Origin: Candidatus Jacksonbacteria bacterium RIFCSPLOWO2_02_FULL_44_20 | GTDB taxonomy: Bacteria; Patescibacteriota; Patescibacteriia; UBA9629 | Direction: 5' to 3' | Assembly (NCBI GenBank): GCA_001818155.1 | Contig: MHJU01000038.1 | Location: 1 to 39,890 of the forward strand | DNA: 39,890 bases | Shown: piece by piece, positions 33,186-39,890 of the stretch | Layout of the letters: the number at the start of each line of letters is the position of its first letter | Position numbering within the stretch: the stretch's first letter is position 1 | Made by a program: the position numbers and the translations under genes | Notes under the pieces: generated by a model | The model's input: only the letters and a program-made list of their open reading frames with translations | The model's database searches: none | What the model was told of the DNA's origin: nothing

Positions 33186-34970
33186 ATGAACTATCAGGAA
33201 ATTCGCAATATCGCGATAATCGCGCACGTTGATCACGGCAAAACCACTCTCGTTGACCAGATGATGAGGCAGACAGGAATGAGCGAGGAAGGCGTGAGTA
33301 TGGATTCTAACGCGCTTGAAAAAGAACGAGGGATTACCATTTACGCGAAAAATGCGTCAATGTTTTATCGCGGAACGAAAATAAATATCGTTGATACGCC
33401 TGGGCACGCTGATTTTGGAAGCGAAGTTGAACGCGTCATCCGGTCAATTGACTGCGTTCTTTTAGTCGTTGACGCGGCAGAAGGGCCCATGCCGCAGACC
33501 AAATTTGTTCTGAAAAAATCGCTTGAGCTTGGATTGAAGCCCATTGTCGTACTCAATAAAATTGATAGAGCTGCGGCGCGGATAAACGAAGTCCACGATT
33601 TGGTTTTAGAACTCTTTATGGACCTCGGCGCGAATAACGAGCAACTGGACTTTGTAACTGTCTACACTATTGCCATAAAAGGCATAGCCAAACTGCATCT
33701 TGAAGATGAATCCGAGGATCTTACGCCGCTTTTTGAGACCATACTTAAACACGTGTCGCGAGCATTGCAAGATGCAAGCGCGCGCCTTCGCATGCAACCG
33801 TTTAATCTTGCCTACGATGATCACTTGGGACGCCTTGCGATCGGCAGAATTTACGAAGGAACCATAACAGTCGGACAAAAAGTTGTGATACAAAACTCCG
33901 CGCTTGAAAAAAGGCTGGCGAGAGTAACAAAATTATACACGTTCAATGGATTTAAAAGAGAGTCTGTTGAATCAGCTCTTGCCGGCGACATTGTGATGGT
34001 TGCCGGAATAACGGACATTGATATCGGCGAAACTATATGCGAAAACGAGGATCAGGAACCGCTTCCGGCAATTTCTATAGACGAGCCCACAATCTCACTT
34101 GATCTTCTTGTAAACAATTCTCCGCTTGCGGGGCGCGACGGAAAATTTGTAACAAATGGTCAAATCAAAGAGCGTCTGCAAAAGGAGCTTGAAGTAAATG
34201 TCGGGTTATCGGTTGATTTTTCTGGATCGGCGTATTATAGAATTTATGGACGAGGCGAAATGCATATTGCTATATTACTTGAGAATATGAGGCGCGAAGG
34301 ATATGAAGTCCAGGTTTCACAGCCGCAGGTGATTATCAAAGAAGTTGACGGCGTGAAATGCGAACCGTTTGAAGAATTAACGACGGATGTCCCGAGCGCT
34401 TGCTCTGGGGTTGTTATTGAAAAACTTTCGCGAAGACGCGGCAGAATGCTTCGTATGCAACAAATTGGGAACACAACGCGCATGGTTTTTGAAATTCCAA
34501 CGCGCGGGCTTTTGGGATACCGTGGCGAGTTTGTGGTGGATACGCGCGGGAATGGGATACTCGCATCAGAAGTTATCGGATTCAAACCTTATGTCGGCGA
34601 AATTGAAAAACATTTAACCGGCTCTATGGTTTCCATGACAACAGGTAAATCGCTCGGATTCGGGCTTTTTAATTTACAAGCGCGAGGGAATTTATACATC
34701 GGGCCAAATACCGATGTGTATGAAGGCATGGTTATAGGGAACGTCTCCAAAGGCAACGACATGGCAGTGAATCCAACTAAAGGAAAGCAACTCACAAATA
34801 TGCGCGCTTCTGGGACCGATGATGCCATCAACCTTACGCCCCCGGTTCCGATTACAATTGAACGTGGCCTTGAAATTATGCGCGACGACGAGTATTTGGA
34901 AGTAACCCCCAAAAATATCCGCTTGCGAAAACAAGTTTTGAAAGAAAACGAACGATTAAGGGCGAGGTAG
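33186..34970 (+). CDS. typA: Ribosome-associated GTPase TypA/BipA
   Basis: A translational GTPase of 594 residues related to EF-G that acts on the ribosome, in large-subunit assembly and under stress. G1 is AHVDHGKTTL, G2 is ERGITI, G3 is DTPGHADFG, and G4 is VLNKID. The C-terminal TypA domain is seen in RGLLGYRGEFVVDTRGNG and RASGTDDAINLTPP. It starts 3 bp after the helicase stop without its own Shine-Dalgarno. Its last 24 bp, including the stop, are repeated exactly at 36202-36225, just before what looks like its own terminator. Confidence 0.96.
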   Translation: MNYQEIRNIAIIAHVDHGKTTLVDQMMRQTGMSEEGVSMDSNALEKERGITIYAKNASMFYRGTKINIVDTPGHADFGSEVERVIRSIDCVLLVVDAAEGPMPQTKFVLKKSLELGLKPIVVLNKIDRAAARINEVHDLVLELFMDLGANNEQLDFVTVYTIAIKGIAKLHLEDESEDLTPLFETILKHVSRALQDASARLRMQPFNLAYDDHLGRLAIGRIYEGTITVGQKVVIQNSALEKRLARVTKLYTFNGFKRESVESALAGDIVMVAGITDIDIGETICENEDQEPLPAISIDEPTISLDLLVNNSPLAGRDGKFVTNGQIKERLQKELEVNVGLSVDFSGSAYYRIYGRGEMHIAILLENMRREGYEVQVSQPQVIIKEVDGVKCEPFEELTTDVPSACSGVVIEKLSRRRGRMLRMQQIGNTTRMVFEIPTRGLLGYRGEFVVDTRGNGILASEVIGFKPYVGEIEKHLTGSMVSMTTGKSLGFGLFNLQARGNLYIGPNTDVYEGMVIGNVSKGNDMAVNPTKGKQLTNMRASGTDDAINLTPPVPITIERGLEIMRDDEYLEVTPKNIRLRKQVLKENERLRAR

Positions 34971-34971
34971 G
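34948..34971. repeat. 24-bp direct repeat, copy 1 (typA 3' end)
   Basis: ACGAACGATTAAGGGCGAGG followed by TAGG, identical to 36202-36225 and bounded by different bases on each side. Confidence 0.9.
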
Positions 34972-34980
34972 AAGACGAAC

Positions 34981-36117
34981 TCATGCCAAAATTTTGTCAA
35001 GGTGTTTGAGAAAATATTCAACCGGAAGAACTTGGATATTCCCATCCCATCGCGCGCGATTTCCACCATATATAAGATACGCGCGCGCCATTGGGTATTC
35101 TTTAAGAAATGCAAAAAGTCCTTTCAAATCATCTGTAGCGCCGCGCGCGCTGCGTTTCACCTCAATCGCCACAATCCCGCGCTCGCCATATAACACAATA
35201 TCCACCTCCTGACCCGCGATTGTGCGCCAAAAATACATTTGATAACCATAGCGCAGATAGTCATTCAAGGCGGCAATTTCCTGCATTACAAAGGTTTCAA
35301 GCGCCGCCCCATCAATATCTTCAGGTGTGTCAAGCGGACCTTTTGGGCGCAATGCTCGAAAGACGCCTGCGTCAAAAAAATAAAACTTCGGGTGCGCAAC
35401 TATCCGCCGTTTGGCTTTTTTGGTAAATACTGGAATCCGCTTTGCGATGAGCAAATCCTCAAGGATTGTAAAATAGTGTTCCACTACTTTGCGGTTGATT
35501 GCGCACTCTCGCGCGACCTCTGATATATTCAAAAGTTGCGCCTGCGAAAAACTCGCGGTCTCCAAAAAACGGCTAAACGCGCCAAGATTGCGTGTCAGCC
35601 CCTCTTGCTGAACCTCCTCGCGCAGATACGTCGCCACATACGACTCCACATATCGCCCCGGTTCGTGCTCATGAAATGTGGAAGGGAGGTGTCCATAGCG
35701 CAAAGCATGCGATAAAGTAAAATCATCGCCTAATTCAGATACGGTGAGCGGATGCATAAATAAAGTAAGCGCGCGGCCTGCGAGAAGATTTACATCTTTA
35801 CGCATAAGCTTGCGCGCGCTTGACCCTGTCAGAGCAAAAATAAGACCGCGTTCCTCAATCAGCCGATGCGCCTCATGGAGCAAAGCGGGGACTCTTTGCA
35901 CTTCATCTAAAACAACAATGTCATTCCACGGCATGGGGATTCTCTCTGCAAGCCGAGATGGTCTTGCTAAAAAATCGTTATATATCTCGGAATCAAGAAG
36001 GTCAAAATACAGAGCGCGCGGAAACTGCGCCTTGAGCCATGTGGTTTTTCCTGTACCGCGCGGGCCGAACAAAAAGAAGCTTTTATTTTTTGGTGGTATA
36101 AGTATTCTAGTATACAT
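34981..36117 (-). CDS. AAA_14/DUF4143 family ATPase (second copy, inserted)
   Basis: Walker A is FGPRGTGKTTWL (about residues 18-29), Walker B is DIVVLDEVQRVP and sensor 1 is FALTGSSARKL. The C-terminal part has RYVESYVATYLREEV, the winged-helix-like ISEVARECAINRKVVEHYF, and the nuclease-like end YFWRTIAGQEVDIVL with VAIEVKRSA (D-x-E-x-K). It is the same family as 25352-26602 but of a distinct subgroup. It lies antisense to typA, between direct repeats, and its promoter overlaps an inverted repeat, which suggests self-contained control. The family function is not established. Confidence 0.87.
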   Translation of the reverse strand: MYTRILIPPKNKSFFLFGPRGTGKTTWLKAQFPRALYFDLLDSEIYNDFLARPSRLAERIPMPWNDIVVLDEVQRVPALLHEAHRLIEERGLIFALTGSSARKLMRKDVNLLAGRALTLFMHPLTVSELGDDFTLSHALRYGHLPSTFHEHEPGRYVESYVATYLREEVQQEGLTRNLGAFSRFLETASFSQAQLLNISEVARECAINRKVVEHYFTILEDLLIAKRIPVFTKKAKRRIVAHPKFYFFDAGVFRALRPKGPLDTPEDIDGAALETFVMQEIAALNDYLRYGYQMYFWRTIAGQEVDIVLYGERGIVAIEVKRSARGATDDLKGLFAFLKEYPMARAYLIYGGNRARWDGNIQVLPVEYFLKHLDKILA

Positions 36118-36152
36118 AACTCCATTTTATATAAAAAAGTGGAGTTTGTCAA
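36118..36152 (-). promoter_or_regulatory. Leaderless promoter with embedded inverted repeat
   Basis: Minus strand TTGACA (36152-36147), a 17-bp spacer and TAAAAT (36129-36124), with six bases to the ATG at 36117. The arms AACTCCA and TGGAGTT (36118-36124, 36140-36146) abut the -35 and the start codon, so a bound protein would block RNA polymerase. Confidence 0.7.
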
Positions 36153-36201
36153 GCCAAAAATTATTTTCGTTATGAAAGAATATGGTCTTTTTTGACAGAG
36201 C

Positions 36202-36225
36202 ACGAACGATTAAGGGCGAGGTAGG
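36202..36225. repeat. 24-bp direct repeat, copy 2
   Basis: Exact copy of the typA 3' end (34948-34971), including the stop codon, located 28 bp before the terminator. Confidence 0.9.
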
Positions 36226-36252
36226 GGTGTGAAATTAAGAGAAACAAAAAAG

Positions 36253-36290
36253 AAAAGCTCCGACTTTGTCTGAACACAGTCGGAGCTTTT
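36253..36290. terminator. Bidirectional intrinsic terminator
   Basis: AAAAGCTCCGACT and AGTCGGAGCTTTT pair around a 12-nt loop. The plus strand ends in TTTT (original typA side) and the minus strand in TTTTCTTTTTT, serving the 36305-36619 gene. Confidence 0.85.
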
Positions 36291-36304
36291 GGTTTAGATT
36301 ACCT

Positions 36305-36619
36305 CTATATAAGAGGTCTCCTAAACAGCACCTCTACTATTTCCTCCGGCACACCCTTTAGCATCATCAGAGTCATAGGCATGATAGCCTCTTCTCTTTC
36401 TGATAAAGGAAATTGGCCACCTTCTATTTTATTCATTAATATCGATATCTCATCTTTAGATATCGGAAGACGGTCTGTTGGACCAACCACTTGCTTGACG
36501 TCCCCACTCCTGTCCACTGTTACCTCGCACTCATTGAGCCTTAAAGTGCGCAAATCAGCGGCGGGGAGATCAAAGCCAGTAAATTTCCATTCGATCCTTT
36601 GCCCATTTATCTCCATCAT
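36305..36619 (-). CDS. Hypothetical protein, 104 residues
   Basis: No family recognised. It is a small soluble protein with FTGFDLPAADLRTLRLNE, then SKDEISILMNKIEGGQFPLS and a hydrophobic MPMTLMMLKGVPEEIVEVLF end. The start at 36619 (MMEINGQ) is preferred over 36634, because GAGGT lies eight bases before it, within the 36634 ORF. Its start overlaps a 44-codon ORF in another frame that has a better ribosome site, so the two are probably translated from one mRNA. The minus-strand terminator is at 36253. Confidence 0.6.
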   Translation of the reverse strand: MMEINGQRIEWKFTGFDLPAADLRTLRLNECEVTVDRSGDVKQVVGPTDRLPISKDEISILMNKIEGGQFPLSEREEAIMPMTLMMLKGVPEEIVEVLFRRPLI

Positions 36620-36704
36620 TGTCAAAGACCTCATTGCACGGATCAGTCGTCCATGCTAAAGTTGTTCCGGGTATATAAAAGTATCTTAATGCGCATTTAC
36701 GCAT
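36570..36704 (-). CDS. Small ORF of 44 codons upstream of and overlapping the 104-aa gene
   Basis: MRKCALRYFYIPGTTLAWTT begins six bases after GGAGG, the best ribosome site nearby, and ends in TGA at 36570. It is absent from the ORF track because of length. The product is mixed in composition, with two Cys and an acidic patch (FDNDGDKW). It overlaps the next gene by 50 bp. It may be a real small protein or a leader peptide setting expression of the downstream gene. Confidence 0.5.
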   Translation of the reverse strand: MRKCALRYFYIPGTTLAWTTDPCNEVFDNDGDKWAKDRMEIYWL

Positions 36705-36747
36705 TATCGTCCTCCAAGACGCACGAGCTTTTTTATACCCCTTTTTA

Positions 36748-36772
36748 TTTTCAACTGATTATCAGCTGAAAA
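36748..36772 (-). promoter_or_regulatory. 5'-terminal mRNA hairpin of the two-ORF operon
   Basis: TTTTCAGCTGATAATCAGTTGAAAA forms an 11-bp stem with a 3-nt loop and one G-U pair. It begins at the predicted +1 (36772), so the mRNA would start with this hairpin, a placement that protects RNA ends. Confidence 0.5.
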
Positions 36773-36778
36773 CCTGAC

Positions 36779-36807
36779 AACATAGCAGAGTATTATAATT
36801 TTGTCAA
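36779..36807 (-). promoter_or_regulatory. Promoter of the two-ORF operon
   Basis: TTGACA (36807-36802), a 17-bp spacer and TATGTT (36784-36779) with TGC before it, the same extended -10 form as at the TrmB and rpmF genes. Confidence 0.65.
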
Positions 36808-36887
36808 TACTAGCAGTCAAATAAGTATCTAATTTTACTCTAAAAATATGATAAAAATCAAACTATACATTATTTTGTTAAAATCTA

Positions 36888-36916
36888 TTGACACAAAATT
36901 GTCTCTTTGATACAAT
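36888..36916 (+). promoter_or_regulatory. Promoter of the second TrmB-like gene
   Basis: TTGACA (36888-36893), a 17-bp spacer and TACAAT (36911-36916). Ten bases lie between the -10 and the ATG at 36927, leaving a leader of about 4 nt. Confidence 0.75.
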
Positions 36917-36926
36917 AAAAACCGTT

Positions 36927-37757
36927 ATGCAACAGAGCGATCATACTATAGAAGAGGTACTTAAAACTATCGGTTTAAGCGAGAAAGAAGCGCAAGTTTA
37001 TCTGGGTCTTTTAGAGTTAGGAAGAGGAACAGTAAGCGCGGTGGCGCGTCGTGCCGGCATTAATCGCACATCAGGTTATCATCTATTAGATAGTATAATA
37101 GCAAAAGGTCTAGTGAGCGTTTCTGGAAAAGAGCCAAAGCAGGAATATGTTGCAGAGTCTCCAGATAAAATAATCGCGCTTTTAAAAAAGCAACTTGAAG
37201 CTGACGTAGCTCGGTTAAAGGCGGCAGAAGAATTAGTGCCCCAATTAAAGTCGCTTCACAATGTAACCAATCGTCCGCGCGTGAGATTTTATGAAGGCAA
37301 AGAAGGGTTGATGCAAGTTTATGAAGATACTCTCACATCGCGCGAGCCAATCCTCGCATACGCAACTTTTGAGGATATGCATAGAACATTGCCAAACTAC
37401 TTTCCTCTTTATTACAAACGCCGCGCGGCAAAGGGAATATATATTCGCGGAATTGTCCCTGACACTGAAATGGCTAGAGAAAGAATTAAACATAACCAAA
37501 AAGAAAAAAGAGAGGTAGCTTTAATTCCAGCGGACAAATTTTACTTCTCCCCGGAAATCAACATCTATGATAATAAAGTTATGATTGCCTCATGGAGAGA
37601 GAAATTGGGCATTATCATTGAAAGCGATGAAATCGCAGACGCTATGAAAAAAATTTACGAGCTCGCGTGGGTTGAGGCAAAACGTTTGGATGAGAAGAAA
37701 AGCGATCACAACCCCTTAAACATCGGCAAACCGTTTTCCGGGCTTACTGGCACATAA
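36927..37757 (+). CDS. TrmB-family HTH transcriptional regulator (second copy)
   Basis: A winged helix in residues 1-75: EVLKTIGLSEKEAQVYLGLL, then VSAVARRAGINRTSGYHLLD as the recognition region. A helical linker (about 85-110) and the same C-terminal domain as the protein at 306-1091 follow (RVRFYEGKEGLMQVYEDTL). The ORF track uses a TTG at 36888, which is the -35 hexamer, so MQQSDHT at 36927 is the true start. The last 52 bp overlap the 3' end of the convergent SPFH gene. Target genes are unknown; alanine dehydrogenase and the SPFH gene are the nearest candidates. Confidence 0.85.
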   Translation: MQQSDHTIEEVLKTIGLSEKEAQVYLGLLELGRGTVSAVARRAGINRTSGYHLLDSIIAKGLVSVSGKEPKQEYVAESPDKIIALLKKQLEADVARLKAAEELVPQLKSLHNVTNRPRVRFYEGKEGLMQVYEDTLTSREPILAYATFEDMHRTLPNYFPLYYKRRAAKGIYIRGIVPDTEMARERIKHNQKEKREVALIPADKFYFSPEINIYDNKVMIASWREKLGIIIESDEIADAMKKIYELAWVEAKRLDEKKSDHNPLNIGKPFSGLTGT

Positions 37758-38569
37758 ATTGTACCAGCTCTTTCTTTTAACCCTTGAATATATTGATACT
37801 GCAAATATCGTTCTGTTAAACTTTCATTGATAATTTTTTGCGCGTCTCTCTGCCCTTGGGCTTCTATCCGTTTTCGTTCCGCTTCTTTTTGCTCTTTTGC
37901 TAGTATAAAATCAAAACGCTGGGCTTCTTGCTCGGCGCGCAATTTCTCTTCAATTGCATCTGCCAGTTTTTGCGGAAGAACCACATTTCTGATGAGCACG
38001 TCCTCAACCGCAAATCCTCGCTGGTTAAGTTGGGCTTTGATATTTTCCAAAATTTTTTGCCCGGCCTCTTCACGTTTTTCTGAATAAAGCGCGTTCGCAT
38101 CAAACTGCGCCACAACTCCGCGGATACTGCTTCGTATAGTTGGACGGAGAATTTTGCTTTCATATTCCTTTCCGATTTTTTTGTAAATTTCCGATGCTTC
38201 CGTGTCTATTATATGATACAGGGCAGTGATGTCTAAGTTTACGGTAAGCCCCTCTTTTGTAAGCACATTGATTGAGTCATCAGCCTTTATTTGTCCCTCT
38301 CCGGTGCGGGATGTCATAGTATAATCGTTCGTTTGTGTGCTCATTGCAACTACGCGCGCGAAAGGAATTTTGAACTGAAGCCCTGGTTGCAGTTCTCTGT
38401 CAAACGCGCGCCCAAAAAAATCCATCACACCCACATGCCCTGCAGGCACAACGGTAAGTGTGATGGAAAAAAGAATAAAAATAACCAAAAGAACGATAAA
38501 TAGGCCAACAGCGCGGCGCAGATTTTTCAAAAAAGGGATCTTGAATAACAAGTCTTTTTGGTCTATCAT
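37706..38569 (-). CDS. SPFH/prohibitin family membrane protein
   Basis: One membrane helix at residues about 19-42 (AVGLFIVLLVIFILFSITL), then a prohibitin-type SPFH domain (PAGHVGVMDFFGRAFDRELQ, GLQFKIPF, SINVLTKEGLTVNLDITALY). A long Ala/Glu coiled coil follows (AIEEKLRAEQEAQRFDFILA and on). Such proteins form large ring assemblies on membranes and often tune membrane proteases; no protease gene is adjacent here. The gene is convergent with and overlaps the TrmB-like gene by 52 bp. Confidence 0.88.
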   Translation of the reverse strand: MIDQKDLLFKIPFLKNLRRAVGLFIVLLVIFILFSITLTVVPAGHVGVMDFFGRAFDRELQPGLQFKIPFARVVAMSTQTNDYTMTSRTGEGQIKADDSINVLTKEGLTVNLDITALYHIIDTEASEIYKKIGKEYESKILRPTIRSSIRGVVAQFDANALYSEKREEAGQKILENIKAQLNQRGFAVEDVLIRNVVLPQKLADAIEEKLRAEQEAQRFDFILAKEQKEAERKRIEAQGQRDAQKIINESLTERYLQYQYIQGLKERAGTIYVPVSPENGLPMFKGL

Positions 38570-38750
38570 AGAAGCGAGTCATTGTTTTGAGCCTGACGCT
38601 TTTGGTTTTTGACACGAACGCGCGAAGAGCAAAACAAGAATTATTAAAATACGATTACGATTATTATAGTATACTCCAAGATAATAGGAATTAAAAGCCT
38701 TGCAAAACGCGGCATTGCGTTTTCTAAAAGAGAGGTGTATTTTTCTAGAT

Positions 38751-39851
38751 ATGAAAATAGGCATACCAAAAGAGATCAAAGATAAAGAAAATCGCGTGTC
38801 GCTCGCGCCGGTTGGCGCCAAAATGCTTGTGAAGCAAAAACACGCGGTTATCATTGAAAAAAACGCAGGAGCTGGCGCGGGTTTTGAAGATACAGAATAC
38901 ACCGCGGCTGGCGCAAAAATTGGCACTGCTAGCGAGGTATGGAACACGGATTTAGTCGTTAAGGTAAAAGAGCCGCTTCTACATGAATATCATTTTTTGA
39001 AAGGACAAATGTTGTTTACGTATCTTCATCTTGCCGGCGTGACAAAAACTTTAACAGACGCGCTTTTGGAAACTAAAACAACCGGCATTGCGTATGAAAC
39101 TGTTGAGGACGAATATAAACGTTTGCCGCTTTTGGCGCCGATGAGTGCCATTGCCGGGAATATGGCAGTGCATGTCGGCAGTTATTATCTTGCGAAAGTA
39201 AACGGCGGCAAAGGGGTGCTTTTAGGCGAAGCGCTTGGAAATTTTTATGGCAAAGTGGTCGTTATCGGAGACGGAGTTGTCGGGCGGCACGCGGCAAAGA
39301 CGGCTTATGGAATGGGCGCGAGCGTATATCTTTTTGGTCGTCATGAGGAGCGGATGGGCCATTTACGCGAGAGCATCGGACGCGATGCGCATATTTTGTT
39401 GTCTCGTCCTAAAGATATTGCCAAAGAGGTGAAAGATGCGGATCTTATTATCGGAGCAGTGCTCGTAACCGGCGCAAAGGCACCATACGTTGTAACAAAA
39501 GAGATGGTAAAAACAATGCAAAAAGGATCGGTGATTGTGGACGTGAGTATAGATCAAGGTGGTTGCATTGAAACATCGCACCCAACTAAACATTCTGATC
39601 CGGTTTTTGCGCAGTATGGTGTTACGCACTATTGCGTTACCAATATGCCGGGCGCGTATCCGCGCACTTCAACGCTTGCATTAACTAGCGCAACTTTGCC
39701 ATATGTTCTCAAACTAGCTCAAAAAGGCATTGACGCTTTGCGCGAGGATAAAAATTTTTGTAAAGGACTCAATACATATAACGGACTTTTAACATATAAA
39801 CCGGTTGCGGAATCGTTAGAAATGATGCGGCAGTATCAAGAATTTGCATAG
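38751..39851 (+). CDS. ald: Alanine dehydrogenase
   Basis: Interconverts L-alanine and pyruvate plus ammonia with NAD. MKIGIPKEIKDKENRVSLAP carries the substrate-binding Arg (residue 15). VKVKEP supplies the conserved Lys, FTYLHLAG the catalytic His and VDVSIDQGGC the catalytic Asp. The NAD-binding loop is VVIGDGVVGRHAA. The length of 366 residues is typical, so the start is 38751, not 38700 as in the ORF track. The enzyme is a notable nitrogen/carbon link in a genome of otherwise reduced appearance. Possible regulator: the TrmB-like gene upstream. Confidence 0.95.
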   Translation: MKIGIPKEIKDKENRVSLAPVGAKMLVKQKHAVIIEKNAGAGAGFEDTEYTAAGAKIGTASEVWNTDLVVKVKEPLLHEYHFLKGQMLFTYLHLAGVTKTLTDALLETKTTGIAYETVEDEYKRLPLLAPMSAIAGNMAVHVGSYYLAKVNGGKGVLLGEALGNFYGKVVVIGDGVVGRHAAKTAYGMGASVYLFGRHEERMGHLRESIGRDAHILLSRPKDIAKEVKDADLIIGAVLVTGAKAPYVVTKEMVKTMQKGSVIVDVSIDQGGCIETSHPTKHSDPVFAQYGVTHYCVTNMPGAYPRTSTLALTSATLPYVLKLAQKGIDALREDKNFCKGLNTYNGLLTYKPVAESLEMMRQYQEFA

Positions 39852-39865
39852 TCGTTCATTGAAAC

Positions 39866-39890
39866 ATGAAACTCTTCATCGCAGTTAAAC
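39866..39890 (+). CDS. Start of a gene cut by the window end
   Basis: ATG 15 bp after the ald stop reads MKLFIAVK before the window ends. This resembles the N-terminus of 2'-5' RNA ligase/ThpR-type proteins (M-R/K-L-F-I-A), but eight residues are not enough to decide. Confidence 0.35.

Larger units (their letters stand above)
34972..36201. mobile_element. Putative single-gene insertion at the typA 3' end
   Basis: A 1230-bp segment carrying only the DUF4143 ATPase gene and its promoter, bracketed by the 24-bp direct repeat. It separates typA from a strong terminator. No transposase, integrase or inverted termini were seen, so the mode of insertion is unknown. Confidence 0.6.

Noticed and set aside
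36301-36317. ACCTCT-ATATA-AGAGGT palindrome at the end of the 104-aa gene
   Set aside because: Short, overlaps the stop codon, and lies beside a full terminator that already explains the 3' end.
36888-36926. ORF-track TTG start of the second TrmB-like gene
   Set aside because: The TTG is the -35 hexamer of a consensus promoter whose start lies near 36923.

Overview
The window looks like chromosomal DNA of a reduced bacterium, most likely a Patescibacteria/CPR (Parcubacteria-type) lineage. The reasons are short intergenic gaps, many genes without a recognisable Shine-Dalgarno, a short typical CPR gene set (rpoBC without rplJL beside it, PilB plus a pseudopilin, TrmB-type regulators, DUF4143 ATPases, DUF192) and mostly hypothetical surface proteins. 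TGA is used as a stop (for example in the ABC ATPase gene), so the code is the standard bacterial one. The lineage is inferred from gene content; no 16S gene is present.

Layout. 1-4600: a terminator, tRNA-Gln(CUG), a TrmB-family regulator, and a divergent ABC importer operon (solute-binding protein, methyltransferase, permease, ATPase). 4600-8800: endonuclease IV, then a strongly promoted pseudopilin gene with a structured leader, then a secreted Ig-repeat surface protein, facing a PAP2-like membrane protein. 8800-16230 (minus): rpoB-rpoC with a roughly 200-nt leader containing an attenuator-like hairpin. 16230-20870 (minus): a copper cluster (CopA ATPase, an HMA-UreH-cupredoxin fusion, a small Cys/Met membrane protein). 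20930-24300 (minus): xseA (with an extra HEAT-like N-terminus), xseB and a large membrane protein. 24300-26600: a frameshifted metallopeptidase and a DUF4143 ATPase sharing a palindromic divergent promoter. 26600-29600 (minus): rpmF-nusB-rnc-pilB. 29670-31750: DUF192 protein, then an integron-like locus. 31940-36300: deaD-typA, with a second DUF4143 ATPase inserted between typA and its terminator. 36300-39890: a small two-ORF operon, a second TrmB-type regulator, an SPFH protein, alanine dehydrogenase and the start of one more gene.

The two strongest unusual signals are mobile-DNA signatures. First, at 30400-31751 a decayed tyrosine recombinase lies divergent from an AT-rich gene. That gene is followed by a 126-bp imperfect palindrome with attC-like end boxes, and a 28-bp inverted repeat matches its two ends. 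This is the architecture of an integron platform with one cassette. Second, a 24-bp exact duplication of the typA 3' end (34948-34971 and 36202-36225) brackets a single DUF4143 ATPase gene, as if a one-gene element had inserted there.

Other points worth reading are several (near-)leaderless promoters of the form TTGACA-N16..18-(TGC)TAnnnT directly before the start codon, which correct several start calls; competing RNA helices in the pilin leader; an attenuator-like structure before rpoB; and an unannotated 44-aa ORF with a good Shine-Dalgarno and its own promoter at 36570-36704.
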